A stretch of DNA of 64,000 nucleotides from Candidatus Latescibacterota bacterium (GCA_022824945.1 JAJDYX010000023.1:78001-142000), one strand, 5' to 3'; numbered from the stretch's first letter, positions 27,926-37,606 are shown. The notes: a model not told the origin generated them from the letters alone. Made by a program: numbers and translations.

Positions 27926-30538
27926 TTACCCTCCCACCTGTGCCCGAATAATGTCAGGCACTCGCGCCAGAGCCTCTCCGATCTTTTCGGGAAACTTACC
28001 GCCGGCCTGCGCCAGATGGGGGCGACCGCCACCACCGCCACCCACGATTTGTGCAATGGCTTTGACAACATTGCCAGCCTGCACACCCCGATCAATTAGA
28101 TCGTCCGTCACCACCGCAAGAAGCGATGCCTTGCCATTTAAATTCGCACCAATCACACCAACCCCCCCTGTGCCCAGGGCATCGCGCAAACCGTCGCCCA
28201 TTGTGCGAAACCCGTCCATATCGGGTGGCGAAACCTCGGCGGCCACGACGCGTAACCCATTTACATTCAGAGCACTGCTCACCAGCATATCCATCTCTGA
28301 ACCGGCGCGTTCCCGTCGCAAACTCTGCAACTCGCGCTCGAGCTCGCGATTGTGCGCGATCAGGTTCGCGACTTTATCAGACAATTCCGATGTTGACGCA
28401 CTCAGTTGCGATGAGAGATTGACCAAAATTTTCTTTTGCTCGCGCACGAGGGCTTCTGCACCAGGTCCGGTGACCGCCTCAATGCGCCGCACGCCAGCTG
28501 CAGTACCCGTCTCTTGTGTGAGCTGAAACAGCCCGATTTGCCCGGTGCTTTGCACATGCGTGCCACCGCACAACTCCAGGCTAAAATCTCCCACTCGCAC
28601 CATGCGCACCACATCGCCATATTTTTCGCTAAACAACATCATCGCACCCATTTCAGCAGCGCGATCGAATGAGTCAAAAGAAATATCGACAGCCCAATCT
28701 CTCCTGACCGCGTCATTGACAATCCCCACAATATCGTCCAATTGCGCGGGTGTCACACCTTCAAAATGCGTAAAATCAAATCGCAACCTATCCGGGGCAA
28801 CCAGCGAACCGGCCTGATGTACATGATCGCCCAATACCTGCCGCAAAGCGCGATGCATCAGATGCGTGGCCGTGTGATTGCGCGCCGTATTCAAACGGTT
28901 TTCAGCATCGACACGCGCATTCACATCCATCCCATTCAATCCTTCGACCTGCCCATCGCACAGGCAACCCTGATGGACAATTACTTCTCCCGCCTTAAAT
29001 GTAGTCGCTACCTCAAAGCGCACACCTTCTCCTACAATTTCACCCGTATCTCCAACCTGCCCACCAGCTTCGGCATAAAAAGGCGTTATATCCAGATAGA
29101 GATTCAACATCCCATCCTTAGAGGGTTGACAGTCGATAATGCGCGAATCGGATGTCAGTGTTTCGTATCCCACAAATTCCGATTTAGGAATATGTGTAAC
29201 ATTTGAAACTTCTGCTTGAAAATTCCAAGAAGCTGCCAAACGAGACCTCTTCTGTTGCTCCGCCATTTGCGCTTCAAAGCCCTCCTCATCTACCTCAATA
29301 CCTTTTTCGGCAGCCATCAACCGCGTCAAATCAATGGGAAAGCCATAGGTATCGTACAACTGAAAAGCATCAGTTCCGGAAATATGCCCTTTCGCCTGCA
29401 TCGCGTCAAAAATCTCCAGCCCGCGATCCAGTGTTTTACCAAATCCCTCTTCCTCAGACCGAATCACCTGCGTAATATGATCGCGTTTTTCTGCCACCTC
29501 GGGAAAAGCAACCCTCATTTCGTGGACTACTGTCTCTATTAATCTAAAAATAAACGGCTCATGCATCCCCAGCGAGCGCCCAAACCGCGCAGCGCGGCGC
29601 AAAATCCGCCGCAAAACATAGCCTCGCCCTTCATTGGACGGCAGCGCCCCGTCTGCGATAGCAAAAGCGAGTGTACGCACATGATCGGCAATCACGCGTA
29701 TGGGCACCTGATGGTCTTTGTTATAAGGCTTTCGAGTAATCTCACTAATTGCCCCAATAATTGGCACAAACACATCCGTATCATAAGTAGTTTGTACACT
29801 CTGCAAAATTGAGCAAATCCGCTCAAACCCCATCCCCGTATCCACATGCTGAGCCGGCAAAGGCTGCAATATACCATCGGCACCGCGATTGTACTGAATA
29901 AAAACCAGATTCCAGATTTCGACATAATCCTCAGCGTCTAAATCCGGCACTGCATCCTGTTGCGCCGGATCATCGCCGAGATAAAAGTGTATTTCGGAAC
30001 ACGGACCACAAGGACCGGTATTTCCCATCTCCCAGAAATTATCTTCCTTACCCAGACGTAGCACGCGATTGACAGGCAAATCCGTCACGCGCGTCCAGAG
30101 TTTTTCAGCCTCCACATCGGCCTCCAAACCATCCTCCTCATCGCCGCCAAACACCGTTGCCCACATGCGATCTTTTGGCAACTGCCACACATCTGTGAGC
30201 AACTCCCACGCCCATGCTATGGCTTCTTCTTTAAAGTAGTCGCCAAAAGACCAGTTGCCCAACATCTCAAAAAACGTGTGATGGTTGGGGCTGAATCCCA
30301 CTTCTTCCAGGTCGTTGTGCTTGCCCGAAACCCGCAAACACTTCTGCGTATCAACTGCCCGTGAATAAGGCCGGCGCCCGGTGCCCAAAAACACATCCTT
30401 AAACTGATTCATACCCGCATTGGTAAATAACAGAGTAGGATCGTCTTGCGGCAATAGGGGCGCACTTTGAACCCGCGTATGGCCTTTGGATTCAAAAAAT
30501 GCCTGAAACTCTTCGCGAATTTGTACAGCAGTCTTCAT
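27926..30538 (-). CDS. alaS: Alanyl-tRNA synthetase
   Basis: Charges tRNA-Ala and edits mischarged serine or glycine. At 870 residues it has all the domains: the class II catalytic core (FFESKGHTRVQSAPL, GMNQFKDVFLG, RVSGKHNDLEEVG), the editing domain with NHTATHLMHRAL and ELCGGTHVQSTGQIG zinc-site residues, and a glycine-rich C-terminal domain (GGGGGGRPHLAQAGG). It lies between recX and the GGGPS gene; recA-recX-alaS is a common order in bacteria. Confidence 0.97.
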   Translation of the reverse strand: MKTAVQIREEFQAFFESKGHTRVQSAPLLPQDDPTLLFTNAGMNQFKDVFLGTGRRPYSRAVDTQKCLRVSGKHNDLEEVGFSPNHHTFFEMLGNWSFGDYFKEEAIAWAWELLTDVWQLPKDRMWATVFGGDEEDGLEADVEAEKLWTRVTDLPVNRVLRLGKEDNFWEMGNTGPCGPCSEIHFYLGDDPAQQDAVPDLDAEDYVEIWNLVFIQYNRGADGILQPLPAQHVDTGMGFERICSILQSVQTTYDTDVFVPIIGAISEITRKPYNKDHQVPIRVIADHVRTLAFAIADGALPSNEGRGYVLRRILRRAARFGRSLGMHEPFIFRLIETVVHEMRVAFPEVAEKRDHITQVIRSEEEGFGKTLDRGLEIFDAMQAKGHISGTDAFQLYDTYGFPIDLTRLMAAEKGIEVDEEGFEAQMAEQQKRSRLAASWNFQAEVSNVTHIPKSEFVGYETLTSDSRIIDCQPSKDGMLNLYLDITPFYAEAGGQVGDTGEIVGEGVRFEVATTFKAGEVIVHQGCLCDGQVEGLNGMDVNARVDAENRLNTARNHTATHLMHRALRQVLGDHVHQAGSLVAPDRLRFDFTHFEGVTPAQLDDIVGIVNDAVRRDWAVDISFDSFDRAAEMGAMMLFSEKYGDVVRMVRVGDFSLELCGGTHVQSTGQIGLFQLTQETGTAAGVRRIEAVTGPGAEALVREQKKILVNLSSQLSASTSELSDKVANLIAHNRELERELQSLRRERAGSEMDMLVSSALNVNGLRVVAAEVSPPDMDGFRTMGDGLRDALGTGGVGVIGANLNGKASLLAVVTDDLIDRGVQAGNVVKAIAQIVGGGGGGRPHLAQAGGKFPEKIGEALARVPDIIRAQVGG

Positions 30539-30545
30539 CTTTTAT

Positions 30546-31055
30546 TTAACCTTCTTCATTCTCTATTTTAGACCAAACTTTATGGGCTACATCTCGTGCA
30601 ATCGAAACCTCAAATCCCCTGCGCCCTAAAAAACCGTACATCCGCCCGAGAGCTTTCTCACGAGATAATCCCCGATAGCGATTTGCCCTGCCCATCAGCA
30701 AATCGAGTGCGACATCTTCAATGTCAATATCTGCCAAAACATCGTCCAAAACGCGATCGATTATCTCAGCAGAAATACCCCGATGCACAAGATCGCGCAC
30801 AAGTGCCATCCGACCGGAAGGCCGCAATCGCAACCGTTGCTCGACAAATTGACGCGCAAACAACACATCATCAATTAAATTGAGACGCTTGAGCATCGAG
30901 AGAGTCTGTTCAATCGCGCCTTGCTCATAACCTCGTCCAGCGAGTTTGTCGCAAATCTCTTTTTTTGTATAAGCACGTCTGCTCAGCAAGCGCAAAGCAT
31001 ACGCCCTGGCCTTTTCAACGGCTTCATCGGTCTCAAACAGCGTGGGCGATTTCAC
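30546..31055 (-). CDS. recX: RecA regulator RecX
   Basis: A small modulator of RecA filaments, 169 residues of repeated three-helix units (ARAYALRLLSRRAYTKKEIC, then AIEQTLSMLKRLNLIDDVLFA and the FVEQRLRLRPSGRMALVRDL motif). The start is a GTG with GAGAAA upstream. It stands 7 bp before alaS. RecX normally follows recA directly, but here a 984-codon secreted-protein gene with its own promoter and terminator separates them. Confidence 0.92.
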   Translation of the reverse strand: MKSPTLFETDEAVEKARAYALRLLSRRAYTKKEICDKLAGRGYEQGAIEQTLSMLKRLNLIDDVLFARQFVEQRLRLRPSGRMALVRDLVHRGISAEIIDRVLDDVLADIDIEDVALDLLMGRANRYRGLSREKALGRMYGFLGRRGFEVSIARDVAHKVWSKIENEEG

Positions 31056-31069
31056 GATAATTTCTCGTT

Positions 31070-31118
31070 AAAAAAAACAACAGAGCAGGTATTAAAATAG
31101 GCAAACCCACTCTGTTGT
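31070..31118 (-). terminator. Terminator after the secreted repeat protein
   Basis: ACAACAGAG (31077-31085) pairs perfectly with CTCTGTTGT (31110-31118), and on the minus strand an eight-base T-run follows. It lies 42 bp after the repeat-protein stop and 15 bp before the recX start, so it isolates recX from that gene. Confidence 0.85.
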
Positions 31119-31159
31119 CAAAGCCTAAAATGCGATTTCTTTCTCATGTTCCCCGTGCG

Positions 31160-34114
31160 TTATTGTCCGGAACTCGTGTACGCATAGACCCGATCATCTC
31201 CGTTATCAACCACATAGAATAGATCATTGACATAGGTAGCACCAAACGGATCACCGTTAGGCAGATTGAAATCTGCATCCGCATCACGTTGCCCAGAACT
31301 CGTGTACGCATAGACCTGTGCAGCCACGTCCGAGTTATTAACCACATAGAATCGGTCATTGACATAGCTAATACCAAACGGATCAGCGTTGTCGCTATCC
31401 AGATCGAAGTCTGCTGCCGCATCGCGCTGACCAGAACTCGTGTACGCATAGACCTTTGCTGTCAAAAAATCAACCACATAGAATCGATCGTTGACATAGG
31501 TAATACTCGACGGAGTACTGTTGTTGCTATCCAGATCGAAGTCTGCTGCCGCATCGCGCTGACCAGAACTTGTGTACGCATAGACCTTTTCATCCCCCCG
31601 ATCAGACACACTACCCCGATCAAGCACGTAGAATCGGTTGTTGGCATAGGTGATATCTTCTGGACCATTACTATCCAGGGCGAAGTCTGCTGCCGCATCG
31701 CGCTGACCAGAACTCGTGTACGCATAGACCTTTGCATCCCTGGAATCAACCACATAGAATCGGTTGTTAGCATAGGTGAGACCTTCCGGATCAGTGTTGT
31801 CGCCATCCAGATCAAAGTCTGCAGTTGAAATACGCACCCCATTCGAGCAGTTGTTATCCGTATCGCTCTCACCACTGACGCTTTGGACACACGCACCGTA
31901 GTAGTATATACCCACGCCCGATGGCGCATTCAATTCAATCGCCTGACCATTCGGCCCCCCCGCATTGAGACTACCTATGGCAGCTGTGCCAACCACTGTA
32001 TCACTCGTTGTGATCGTCGTATCGGGCGAGAGGTAGAAACGCAAGGTCGTCACAGCCGAAGAACCCGCGCCCTGATTGCGAACCACAGCACTCAAACCGA
32101 AGGCCTCGTCGGCATTCGGACTGCTATTGCTCACCGAAGGCGCCACAACAATTAGATCGGGACTTGGGTCGGCACTCGTGTACCAATGAGCCTTTGCACC
32201 TTCGATATCAAGTACATAGAATTGGTTGTTGACATAGATGAGACCCACCGGAGAACTGAAAGCCACATCAAAGTCTGCAGCTGCAACACGCTGACCAGAA
32301 CTCGTGTACACATAAACCTTTTCATCTGCGGAATCAAGTACATAGAACAGATTGTTGGCATAGGTGAGACCCGACGGAGAACTGTTAGCCAGATTGAAGT
32401 CTGCAATCGCATCACGCTGACCAGAACTCGTGTACACATAAACCTTTTCATCTGTGGGATCAAGCACATAGAATTGCTCATTGACATAGCTGATACCCGA
32501 TGGATCATCGTTGTTGCCAGCCAGGTCGAAGTCTGCATCCTCAACACGCTGACCAGAACTCGTGTACACATAGACCTTTAGATCCGAGGGATCAAGTACA
32601 TAGAATCGATCGTTGGCATAGGTAATACTAAACGGATCACTGTTAATCAGGTCGAAGTCTGCAGCTGCATCGCGCTGACCATCACTCCCATATCCATAGA
32701 CCTTTCCATCATCCACATCGAGCACATAGAATCGGTCGTTGACATAGGCAATACCCTGCGGAGTGTTATTGCTATGCAGATCGAAGTCTCCAGCCGAATC
32801 ACGCCGCCCGTCACTCCCGTGCCCATAGACCTTTTCATTATAGAAATCAACCACGTAGAATCGGTTGTTGGCAAAGGCGATACCCCTCGGATCACCGATA
32901 AACAAACGGAAGTTTGCATCCGCAACACGCTGACCAGAACTCGTGTACACATAGGCCATATTATCCCCGTCATTAACCACATAGAATCGGTCGTTGGCAA
33001 AGGTGATACCCCTCGGATCACTGATACCCAGATCGAAGTCTGCAGCTGCATCGCGCTGACCGTCACTCCCATAACCATAGACCTTATCATCCCCGTCATT
33101 AACCACATAGAATCGGTCGTTGGCAAAGGCGATACCCCTCGGATCACTGATACCCAGATCGAAGTCTGCAGCTGCATCGCGCTGACCGTCACTCCCATAC
33201 CCATAGACCTTATCATCCGCATCATCAACTACATAGAATCGGTCATTGGCAAAGGTGATACTCTGTGGGACACCGCTATCCAGACGGAAGTCTCCAGCCG
33301 CATCGCGCTGACCGTCACTCCCATACCCATAGACCCTTGCACCCGCCTGATCAAGCACGTAGAATCGATTGTTGATATAGAGGATATCCTGCGGATTATT
33401 GTTGCGGTCCAAATCGAAGGACGTCGTCTCACCACTGCCTTGACCACCTTCCCCACCATCGCTGACCGTGACACTCACCCCATTTGAGCAGTTGTTATCC
33501 GTATTGCTCTCACCACTGACGCTCGCCACGCAGGCGCCGTAATAGTACGTGCCGGCACTCGATGGTGCATTCAAGTCAATCGACTGGGCACTCGTGCTTC
33601 CAGCATTGAGGCTATCTATGGCGCCCGTACCAACCTCTGTATCACTTATTGTGATCGTCGCGTCGGGCGAGCTGTAATACGTCAGTGTCGTCTCAGCGGC
33701 TTGTCCATTCCCAGCATTGCGTACCGTCGCATTCAGTGTGAACATCTGCTCAGGCGTCAGCGTGGTATCGCTCACCGAAGGCGCTGTAACAATGAGATCA
33801 GGGGCACCACCACCGCCACCTGGAGTGGATGTGCCAAAGGCACTGACAAAGGCCAAAAAATCGCCAAAACCTATCATACCATCTCCGTCCAGATCGGCCC
33901 GGGCATCATACCTGTCATCGCCTTGACTTGCTCCAAACATGCTTGCAAACAACAAAAAATCCGCAAAGTTAACCATCTCATCGCCATTGAGATCCCCGGG
34001 CTTCGTAGTATCATCCTGATTGCCCACGGAACCAGCAGAGGCTTGCCCCACGCATAACAGCAACACAAGGGCAGTAATAAACAATATTCCTTTGTTCAAA
34101 AACATTTGCGACAT
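31160..34114 (-). CDS. Secreted EF-hand, CARDB and 15-repeat protein
   Basis: A 984-residue exported protein. After a signal peptide (ILFITALVLLLCVGQASAG) come two dockerin-like EF-hands (DLNGDEMVNFADFLLFASMF and DLDGDGMIGFGDFLAFVSAF), then a CARDB-type beta-sandwich (DLIVTAPSVSDTTLTPEQMF). Ten repeats of about 42 residues follow, then a second CARDB domain and five more repeats. Each repeat reads roughly FDL..(S/N).P.GI.YANDRFYVVD..D.KVY.Y.S.GQRDAAAD, a beta-propeller-like pattern. It may bind carbohydrate or anchor at the surface. Its insertion between recA and recX, with own promoter and terminator, is unusual. Function unknown. Confidence 0.85.
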   Translation of the reverse strand: MSQMFLNKGILFITALVLLLCVGQASAGSVGNQDDTTKPGDLNGDEMVNFADFLLFASMFGASQGDDRYDARADLDGDGMIGFGDFLAFVSAFGTSTPGGGGGAPDLIVTAPSVSDTTLTPEQMFTLNATVRNAGNGQAAETTLTYYSSPDATITISDTEVGTGAIDSLNAGSTSAQSIDLNAPSSAGTYYYGACVASVSGESNTDNNCSNGVSVTVSDGGEGGQGSGETTSFDLDRNNNPQDILYINNRFYVLDQAGARVYGYGSDGQRDAAGDFRLDSGVPQSITFANDRFYVVDDADDKVYGYGSDGQRDAAADFDLGISDPRGIAFANDRFYVVNDGDDKVYGYGSDGQRDAAADFDLGISDPRGITFANDRFYVVNDGDNMAYVYTSSGQRVADANFRLFIGDPRGIAFANNRFYVVDFYNEKVYGHGSDGRRDSAGDFDLHSNNTPQGIAYVNDRFYVLDVDDGKVYGYGSDGQRDAAADFDLINSDPFSITYANDRFYVLDPSDLKVYVYTSSGQRVEDADFDLAGNNDDPSGISYVNEQFYVLDPTDEKVYVYTSSGQRDAIADFNLANSSPSGLTYANNLFYVLDSADEKVYVYTSSGQRVAAADFDVAFSSPVGLIYVNNQFYVLDIEGAKAHWYTSADPSPDLIVVAPSVSNSSPNADEAFGLSAVVRNQGAGSSAVTTLRFYLSPDTTITTSDTVVGTAAIGSLNAGGPNGQAIELNAPSGVGIYYYGACVQSVSGESDTDNNCSNGVRISTADFDLDGDNTDPEGLTYANNRFYVVDSRDAKVYAYTSSGQRDAAADFALDSNGPEDITYANNRFYVLDRGSVSDRGDEKVYAYTSSGQRDAAADFDLDSNNSTPSSITYVNDRFYVVDFLTAKVYAYTSSGQRDAAADFDLDSDNADPFGISYVNDRFYVVNNSDVAAQVYAYTSSGQRDADADFNLPNGDPFGATYVNDLFYVVDNGDDRVYAYTSSGQ
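31163..31823 (-). repeat. Second block of coding repeats (five units)
   Basis: Five tandem units of about 126-144 bp encode the last five 42-48-residue repeats. At DNA level the stretch coding SSGQRDAAADFDL recurs almost unchanged in each, so the block is prone to unequal recombination. Confidence 0.8.
32165..33420 (-). repeat. First block of coding repeats (ten units)
   Basis: Ten tandem units of about 126 bp. The units around 33000-33080 and 33120-33200 are nearly identical over their length (same GGATCACTGATACCCAGATC core), which points to a recent duplication. Some units end YGYGSDGQRD and others YVYTSSGQR, so two subtypes have been shuffled. Confidence 0.8.
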
Positions 34115-34214
34115 CCTTTCTCAATTTCTCTGAAGATCTGGGAAAATAAAAAAGATGGAATTATCACCAGCATAGATTCCCAGTTTTTTCAAACAGGTAT
34201 AACGCCCGTTATGA

Positions 34215-34242
34215 ATTAAATTAGAGAAAGTTGAGATGTCAA
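34215..34242 (-). promoter_or_regulatory. Probable promoter of the secreted repeat protein
   Basis: On the minus strand TTGACA (opposite 34237-34242) is followed after 16 bases by TTTAAT (opposite 34215-34220). A near-perfect ATAACG-CC-CGTTAT palindrome lies just downstream at 34199-34212 and could be an operator. This gives the repeat-protein gene its own promoter after recA. Confidence 0.55.
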
Positions 34243-34250
34243 CAACATAC

Positions 34251-35312
34251 TTAGGTGGGTTCTTCTCCGAGTTCAAACATCTTATCCACGGGAAGCCCCA
34301 CGACCTCGCGCACCTCGCGTTCGATTTTTGCAGACAAACTCGCGTTCTCTTTCAGATGGCGCTTGACATTTTCTCGCCCCTGCCCAAGCCGATCCTCACC
34401 ATAGGAGAACCAGGTACCACTTTTCTTGATAATACCGTTTAATTCAGCCATATCGATCAAACTGCCCTCTCTGGAAATGCCTTCCCCAAACATCAGATCG
34501 ACTTCACATTCCTTAAAAGGCGGTGCCATCTTGTTTTTCACCACGCGAATCCGAACGCGATTGCCAACGACCTCTTGCCCGTCTTTAATAGAGCCAATGC
34601 GCCGAATATCTATACGCACCGATGCGTAAAACGGAAGCGCACGGCCACCCGTGGTCGTTTCGGGATTGCCAAACATCACGCCGATCTTCATGCGAATCTG
34701 ATTGGCAAAGATCACACAAGTTTTCGACTGACTGATTGATCCGACGAGTTTGCGCAGGGCTTGAGACATCAGACGGGCGTGCAAGCCCATGTGAGAATCA
34801 CCCATATCACCTTCGAGTTCGGCACGCGGCACCAGGGCAGCCACAGAGTCTAAAGCCACGACCTCAAAAGCACCACTACGCACAAGAGTATCCGTAATTT
34901 CGAGTGCTTCTTCACCCGTATCGGGCTGGGCGATCAATAAGTTTTCGATATCTACGCCCAGGCGCTCGGCCAATTCTACATTCAATGCGTGTTCTGCATC
35001 GACAAAAGCCGCTGCCCCACCGCGCTTTTGCGCCTCGGCAATAATGTGCAAAATCAAAGTCGTCTTGCCCGACCCTTCAGGGCCATATATTTCAACCACT
35101 CTTCCCTGGGGAACGCCACCTGCACCCAATGCGACATCCAGGCTTAGAGAACCCGTTGGAATAACCTCTGTTACAAGGGGTTGCCCATCTTCGCCTCCCA
35201 GGCGCATAATTGCCCCCTGTCCAAATTGCTTTTCGATTTGGGCAATGGCGTTGTCTATTGCTTGCTGTTTGCCATCATTTTGTTGCGTACCTTTAATATT
35301 GCGTTTGGCCAT
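34251..35312 (-). CDS. recA: RecA recombinase
   Basis: The strand-exchange and SOS-activating protein, 353 residues. The Walker A motif GPEGSGKT is at residues 77-84, the LALD-type [10 protein letters not shown] follows, and the L1/L2 DNA-binding region includes [19 protein letters not shown] and [18 protein letters not shown]. The ATG is preceded by AAGGAG at ten bases and by a strong promoter. Transcription is leftwards towards the repeat-protein gene. Confidence 0.98.
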   Translation of the reverse strand: MAKRNIKGTQQNDGKQQAIDNAIAQIEKQFGQGAIMRLGGEDGQPLVTEVIPTGSLSLDVALGAGGVPQGRVVEIYGPEGSGKTTLILHIIAEAQKRGGAAAFVDAEHALNVELAERLGVDIENLLIAQPDTGEEALEITDTLVRSGAFEVVALDSVAALVPRAELEGDMGDSHMGLHARLMSQALRKLVGSISQSKTCVIFANQIRMKIGVMFGNPETTTGGRALPFYASVRIDIRRIGSIKDGQEVVGNRVRIRVVKNKMAPPFKECEVDLMFGEGISREGSLIDMAELNGIIKKSGTWFSYGEDRLGQGRENVKRHLKENASLSAKIEREVREVVGLPVDKMFELGEEPT

Positions 35313-35387
35313 CTGTATCTCTCCTTACAAAAGGTTTGGGATCACGGCGCAGTCCCTCTCGTATTCTGCACCGCACAATGTGCCACA

Positions 35388-35416
35388 AGTATAGTGAACA
35401 TTTGTATATATGTCAA
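35388..35416 (-). promoter_or_regulatory. recA promoter
   Basis: A perfect -35 TTGACA (opposite 35411-35416) and a good -10 TATACT (opposite 35388-35393) are 17 bases apart on the minus strand. Inside the spacer GAACATTTGT on the plus strand is half of a Gram-positive-type LexA site, GAAC-N4-GT, so SOS control is possible but not shown. Confidence 0.75.
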
Positions 35417-35448
35417 GAAGCAATTAAGCGATCTGAAATGGGACATCT

Positions 35449-35928
35449 CTAAAGCGACAAAGGTGCGAATGCCAGCCATAATATTAGAATTAAATGTCCA
35501 TAAATGCCCACAACCACATCGTCGGCCACAATACCCCACCCACCGGGCAATGCCTCGGCCTGCTGGGCGGGCGGTGGCTTAATAATATCCAGTATGCGAA
35601 ACACGAAAAAGCCAACTATGCCCATCAACACCGACTGCGGAAGCAGACTTACTGTCACAAAAAATCCGACAAACTCGTCGATCACCACACACCTGGGGTC
35701 TTTACCCCAGGATTTTTCGCATGCCCCGGATGTATAAACCCCCACAAAAAACAACCCAATCAACAGCCCCCCCCACGCCCAGGGGTTCAGTGGTGGCAAC
35801 AGACAATAAATCGCCAATGCCACGCATGATCCGGCTGTTCCCGGGGCAAAACCCGAATAGCCAGAAAAAAAGCCGGTTGCAATCAACCGGACAAAAAACG
35901 ATGGCTCAGAAGGCCGAAAATCTGTCAT
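35449..35928 (-). CDS. pgpA: Phosphatidylglycerophosphatase A
   Basis: Removes the phosphate from phosphatidylglycerophosphate to give phosphatidylglycerol. The 159-residue membrane protein has GYSGFAPGTAGS, the acidic VVIDEFVGFFVT and ILDIIKPPPAQQAEALPGG with a later IVADDVVVGIYGH, all typical of PgpA. Three or four membrane helices are visible. It lies 28 bp downstream of pgsA, which makes its substrate. Confidence 0.93.
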   Translation of the reverse strand: MTDFRPSEPSFFVRLIATGFFSGYSGFAPGTAGSCVALAIYCLLPPLNPWAWGGLLIGLFFVGVYTSGACEKSWGKDPRCVVIDEFVGFFVTVSLLPQSVLMGIVGFFVFRILDIIKPPPAQQAEALPGGWGIVADDVVVGIYGHLILILWLAFAPLSL

Positions 35929-35956
35929 AGCTATAGGCGTCAGCTATTCGCTCGCC

Positions 35957-36598
35957 TTAAAATGTCTTGCGATTTTCAATTAAATACCGAACGCCAGAAA
36001 CAACAGCAACGAGAGTCACAACAGCCACCAGGACATTCAAAACCCAATATGAAATATCACCTACGAGCACAATTGGTTGGGCGGCCAATTCGGCTTCAAC
36101 CACGCGCACATTGATAAAGACCAAAATACCAAAAACAAGCACCAATTGCAGCATGGTTTTCCACTTTGCAAGTTGGGAGGTCACCACGGGCTTGCCGCGT
36201 CGAATCGCAAAAATTCGCAATCCCGTAATCACGACATCGCGCACGAGCATCGCCCCGATAAGCCATGCTTCAACCATGCCCAAACGCGCAAATGCAATCA
36301 ACGCCGAAGATACCAGCAACTTATCGGCCAGCGGATCCATAAAGCGACCAAAATTCGTCACTGTACCATCGCGACGCGCAATGCGCCCATCGTAGAAATC
36401 GGTCAATGAGGCTACAGTAAAGACGAGCAGCGCGAGGATTTTGAAATACCAGTTGGCGGCAAAAATCAACAGCAAAAACACGGGCGTAAGCAGCAGACGC
36501 GACACCGTTAAGGCATTGGGCACTGTCCACAACCGTTTTGGGGTATGCGGCTCAGGCATTGTCATGCGATTCGACTCTATGGTATTTACCTGGGGCAT
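35957..36598 (-). CDS. pgsA: CDP-diacylglycerol-glycerol-3-phosphate 3-phosphatidyltransferase
   Basis: Makes phosphatidylglycerophosphate from CDP-diacylglycerol. The 213-residue protein shows NALTVSRLLLTPVF and the CDP-alcohol phosphotransferase signature DFYDGRIARRDG...GRFMDPLADK. Four to six membrane helices are visible. The ATG follows the recR stop with no gap (TAAATG), and GGGAG lies six bases upstream, so translation is probably coupled. The next gene, pgpA, completes the pathway step. Confidence 0.94.
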   Translation of the reverse strand: MPQVNTIESNRMTMPEPHTPKRLWTVPNALTVSRLLLTPVFLLLIFAANWYFKILALLVFTVASLTDFYDGRIARRDGTVTNFGRFMDPLADKLLVSSALIAFARLGMVEAWLIGAMLVRDVVITGLRIFAIRRGKPVVTSQLAKWKTMLQLVLVFGILVFINVRVVEAELAAQPIVLVGDISYWVLNVLVAVVTLVAVVSGVRYLIENRKTF

Positions 36599-37192
36599 TT
36601 AATACTCCCGTCGGCCTTCCAGCGCACGCGACAATGTCACTTGATCGGCCAGGGCAAGATCACTGCCCACCGGCAACCCGCGCGCAATTTGTGTGACAGA
36701 TACTTCAAACGGAGTCAAACATTGAGACAAATATTGTGCTGTGGCATCGCCCTCTACGGTCGGGCCGTTGGCGAGAATCACCTCTCGAATTTCCCCCTGG
36801 CGCAAGCGGTGGAGCAACTGAGAAATATTCAAGTCTTCTGGACCAATACCATCCAGGGGCGAAATTCGCCCGTCCAGTACATGATAAAGTCCCCGATAAA
36901 GTCCGGTGCGCTCAAATGCCAAAAGATCGCCGATAAAATCAACCACCATCACACTGGCACGATCTCGACGCGTATCGCTGCACACAGAACACGGTTCAAC
37001 CTCAGTCAAATTAAAACAAATTGAACACCGCCGCACCCGGGTCTTGACATCCACCATCAAATCGGCGAGTTCGCGCACCTCATCCGTATCCCATGTCAAC
37101 ATCTCCAGCGCGAGACGGCGTGCTGTTTTAGCACCGATCCCCGGCAACCGATTCAAAGCGACAATCAATTTTTCAATGGCCTCTGATGCCAT
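36599..37192 (-). CDS. recR: Recombination protein RecR
   Basis: Part of the RecFOR pathway that loads RecA at gaps. The 197 residues include the helix-hairpin-helix LPGIGAKTARRLALEML, a four-cysteine zinc finger (CSICFNLTEVEPCSVC), and the Toprim domain (VMVVDFIGDLLAFE to GPTVEGDATAQYL). The ATG at 37192 is chosen for its GGAG site at six bases; a TTG four codons earlier overlaps that site. It follows dnaX and ybaB, the usual order. Confidence 0.96.
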   Translation of the reverse strand: MASEAIEKLIVALNRLPGIGAKTARRLALEMLTWDTDEVRELADLMVDVKTRVRRCSICFNLTEVEPCSVCSDTRRDRASVMVVDFIGDLLAFERTGLYRGLYHVLDGRISPLDGIGPEDLNISQLLHRLRQGEIREVILANGPTVEGDATAQYLSQCLTPFEVSVTQIARGLPVGSDLALADQVTLSRALEGRREY

Positions 37193-37237
37193 AGAAAACT
37201 CCAAAAACTATAGTGCGAGGACTTCGCGTTTCCCCCC

Positions 37238-37564
37238 TCAGAAACCCGGCATATTCATGCCGGGCGGGATAAGACCCGCTGTGGCTTTCTGCATTTCGGC
37301 CTCGGCCATATCCGCAGCTTTTTGACGCGCCTGCTGAACCGCCGCCAGCACGAGGTCTTCCAGCATTTCCACATCTTCGGGATCAACTACTTCGGGATCA
37401 ATTTTAATAGACAAAATATCTTGATGCCCACTGGCCCTTACAGTCACCATACCTCCACCCGACGTTGCCTCTACCTCTTTTGCTCCCAGTTCTTCTTGCA
37501 CCCTGGCCAGCTTGGCCTGCAACTTTTGAGCCTGCTTCATCATCGCGCCCATACCTTTTGCCAT
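37238..37564 (-). CDS. YbaB/EbfC nucleoid-associated protein
   Basis: A small DNA-binding protein of 108 residues. KGMGAMMKQAQKLQAKLARV is the N-terminal tweezer helix, followed by a GGGMVTVRASG strand pair and DPEDVEMLEDLVLAAVQQA. The methionine- and glycine-rich tail is typical. AAGGAG precedes the ATG. It lies between dnaX and recR as in most bacteria. Confidence 0.94.
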   Translation of the reverse strand: MAKGMGAMMKQAQKLQAKLARVQEELGAKEVEATSGGGMVTVRASGHQDILSIKIDPEVVDPEDVEMLEDLVLAAVQQARQKAADMAEAEMQKATAGLIPPGMNMPGF

Positions 37565-37606
37565 ACTCTATCTCCTTAAAAAGCAATGTTCCCAACGCAG
37601 CAATCC

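Noticed and set aside
31160..33420. Regular spaced repeats that might suggest a CRISPR array
   Set aside because: The period is about 126 bp, the units are coding and vary by codon, and there are no short identical repeats with unique spacers. No CRISPR array was seen anywhere in the window.
31289..33487. Several 90-237-codon plus-strand frames opposite the repeat protein
   Set aside because: They are mirror images of the repeated coding units and share their period; no start signals are seen.
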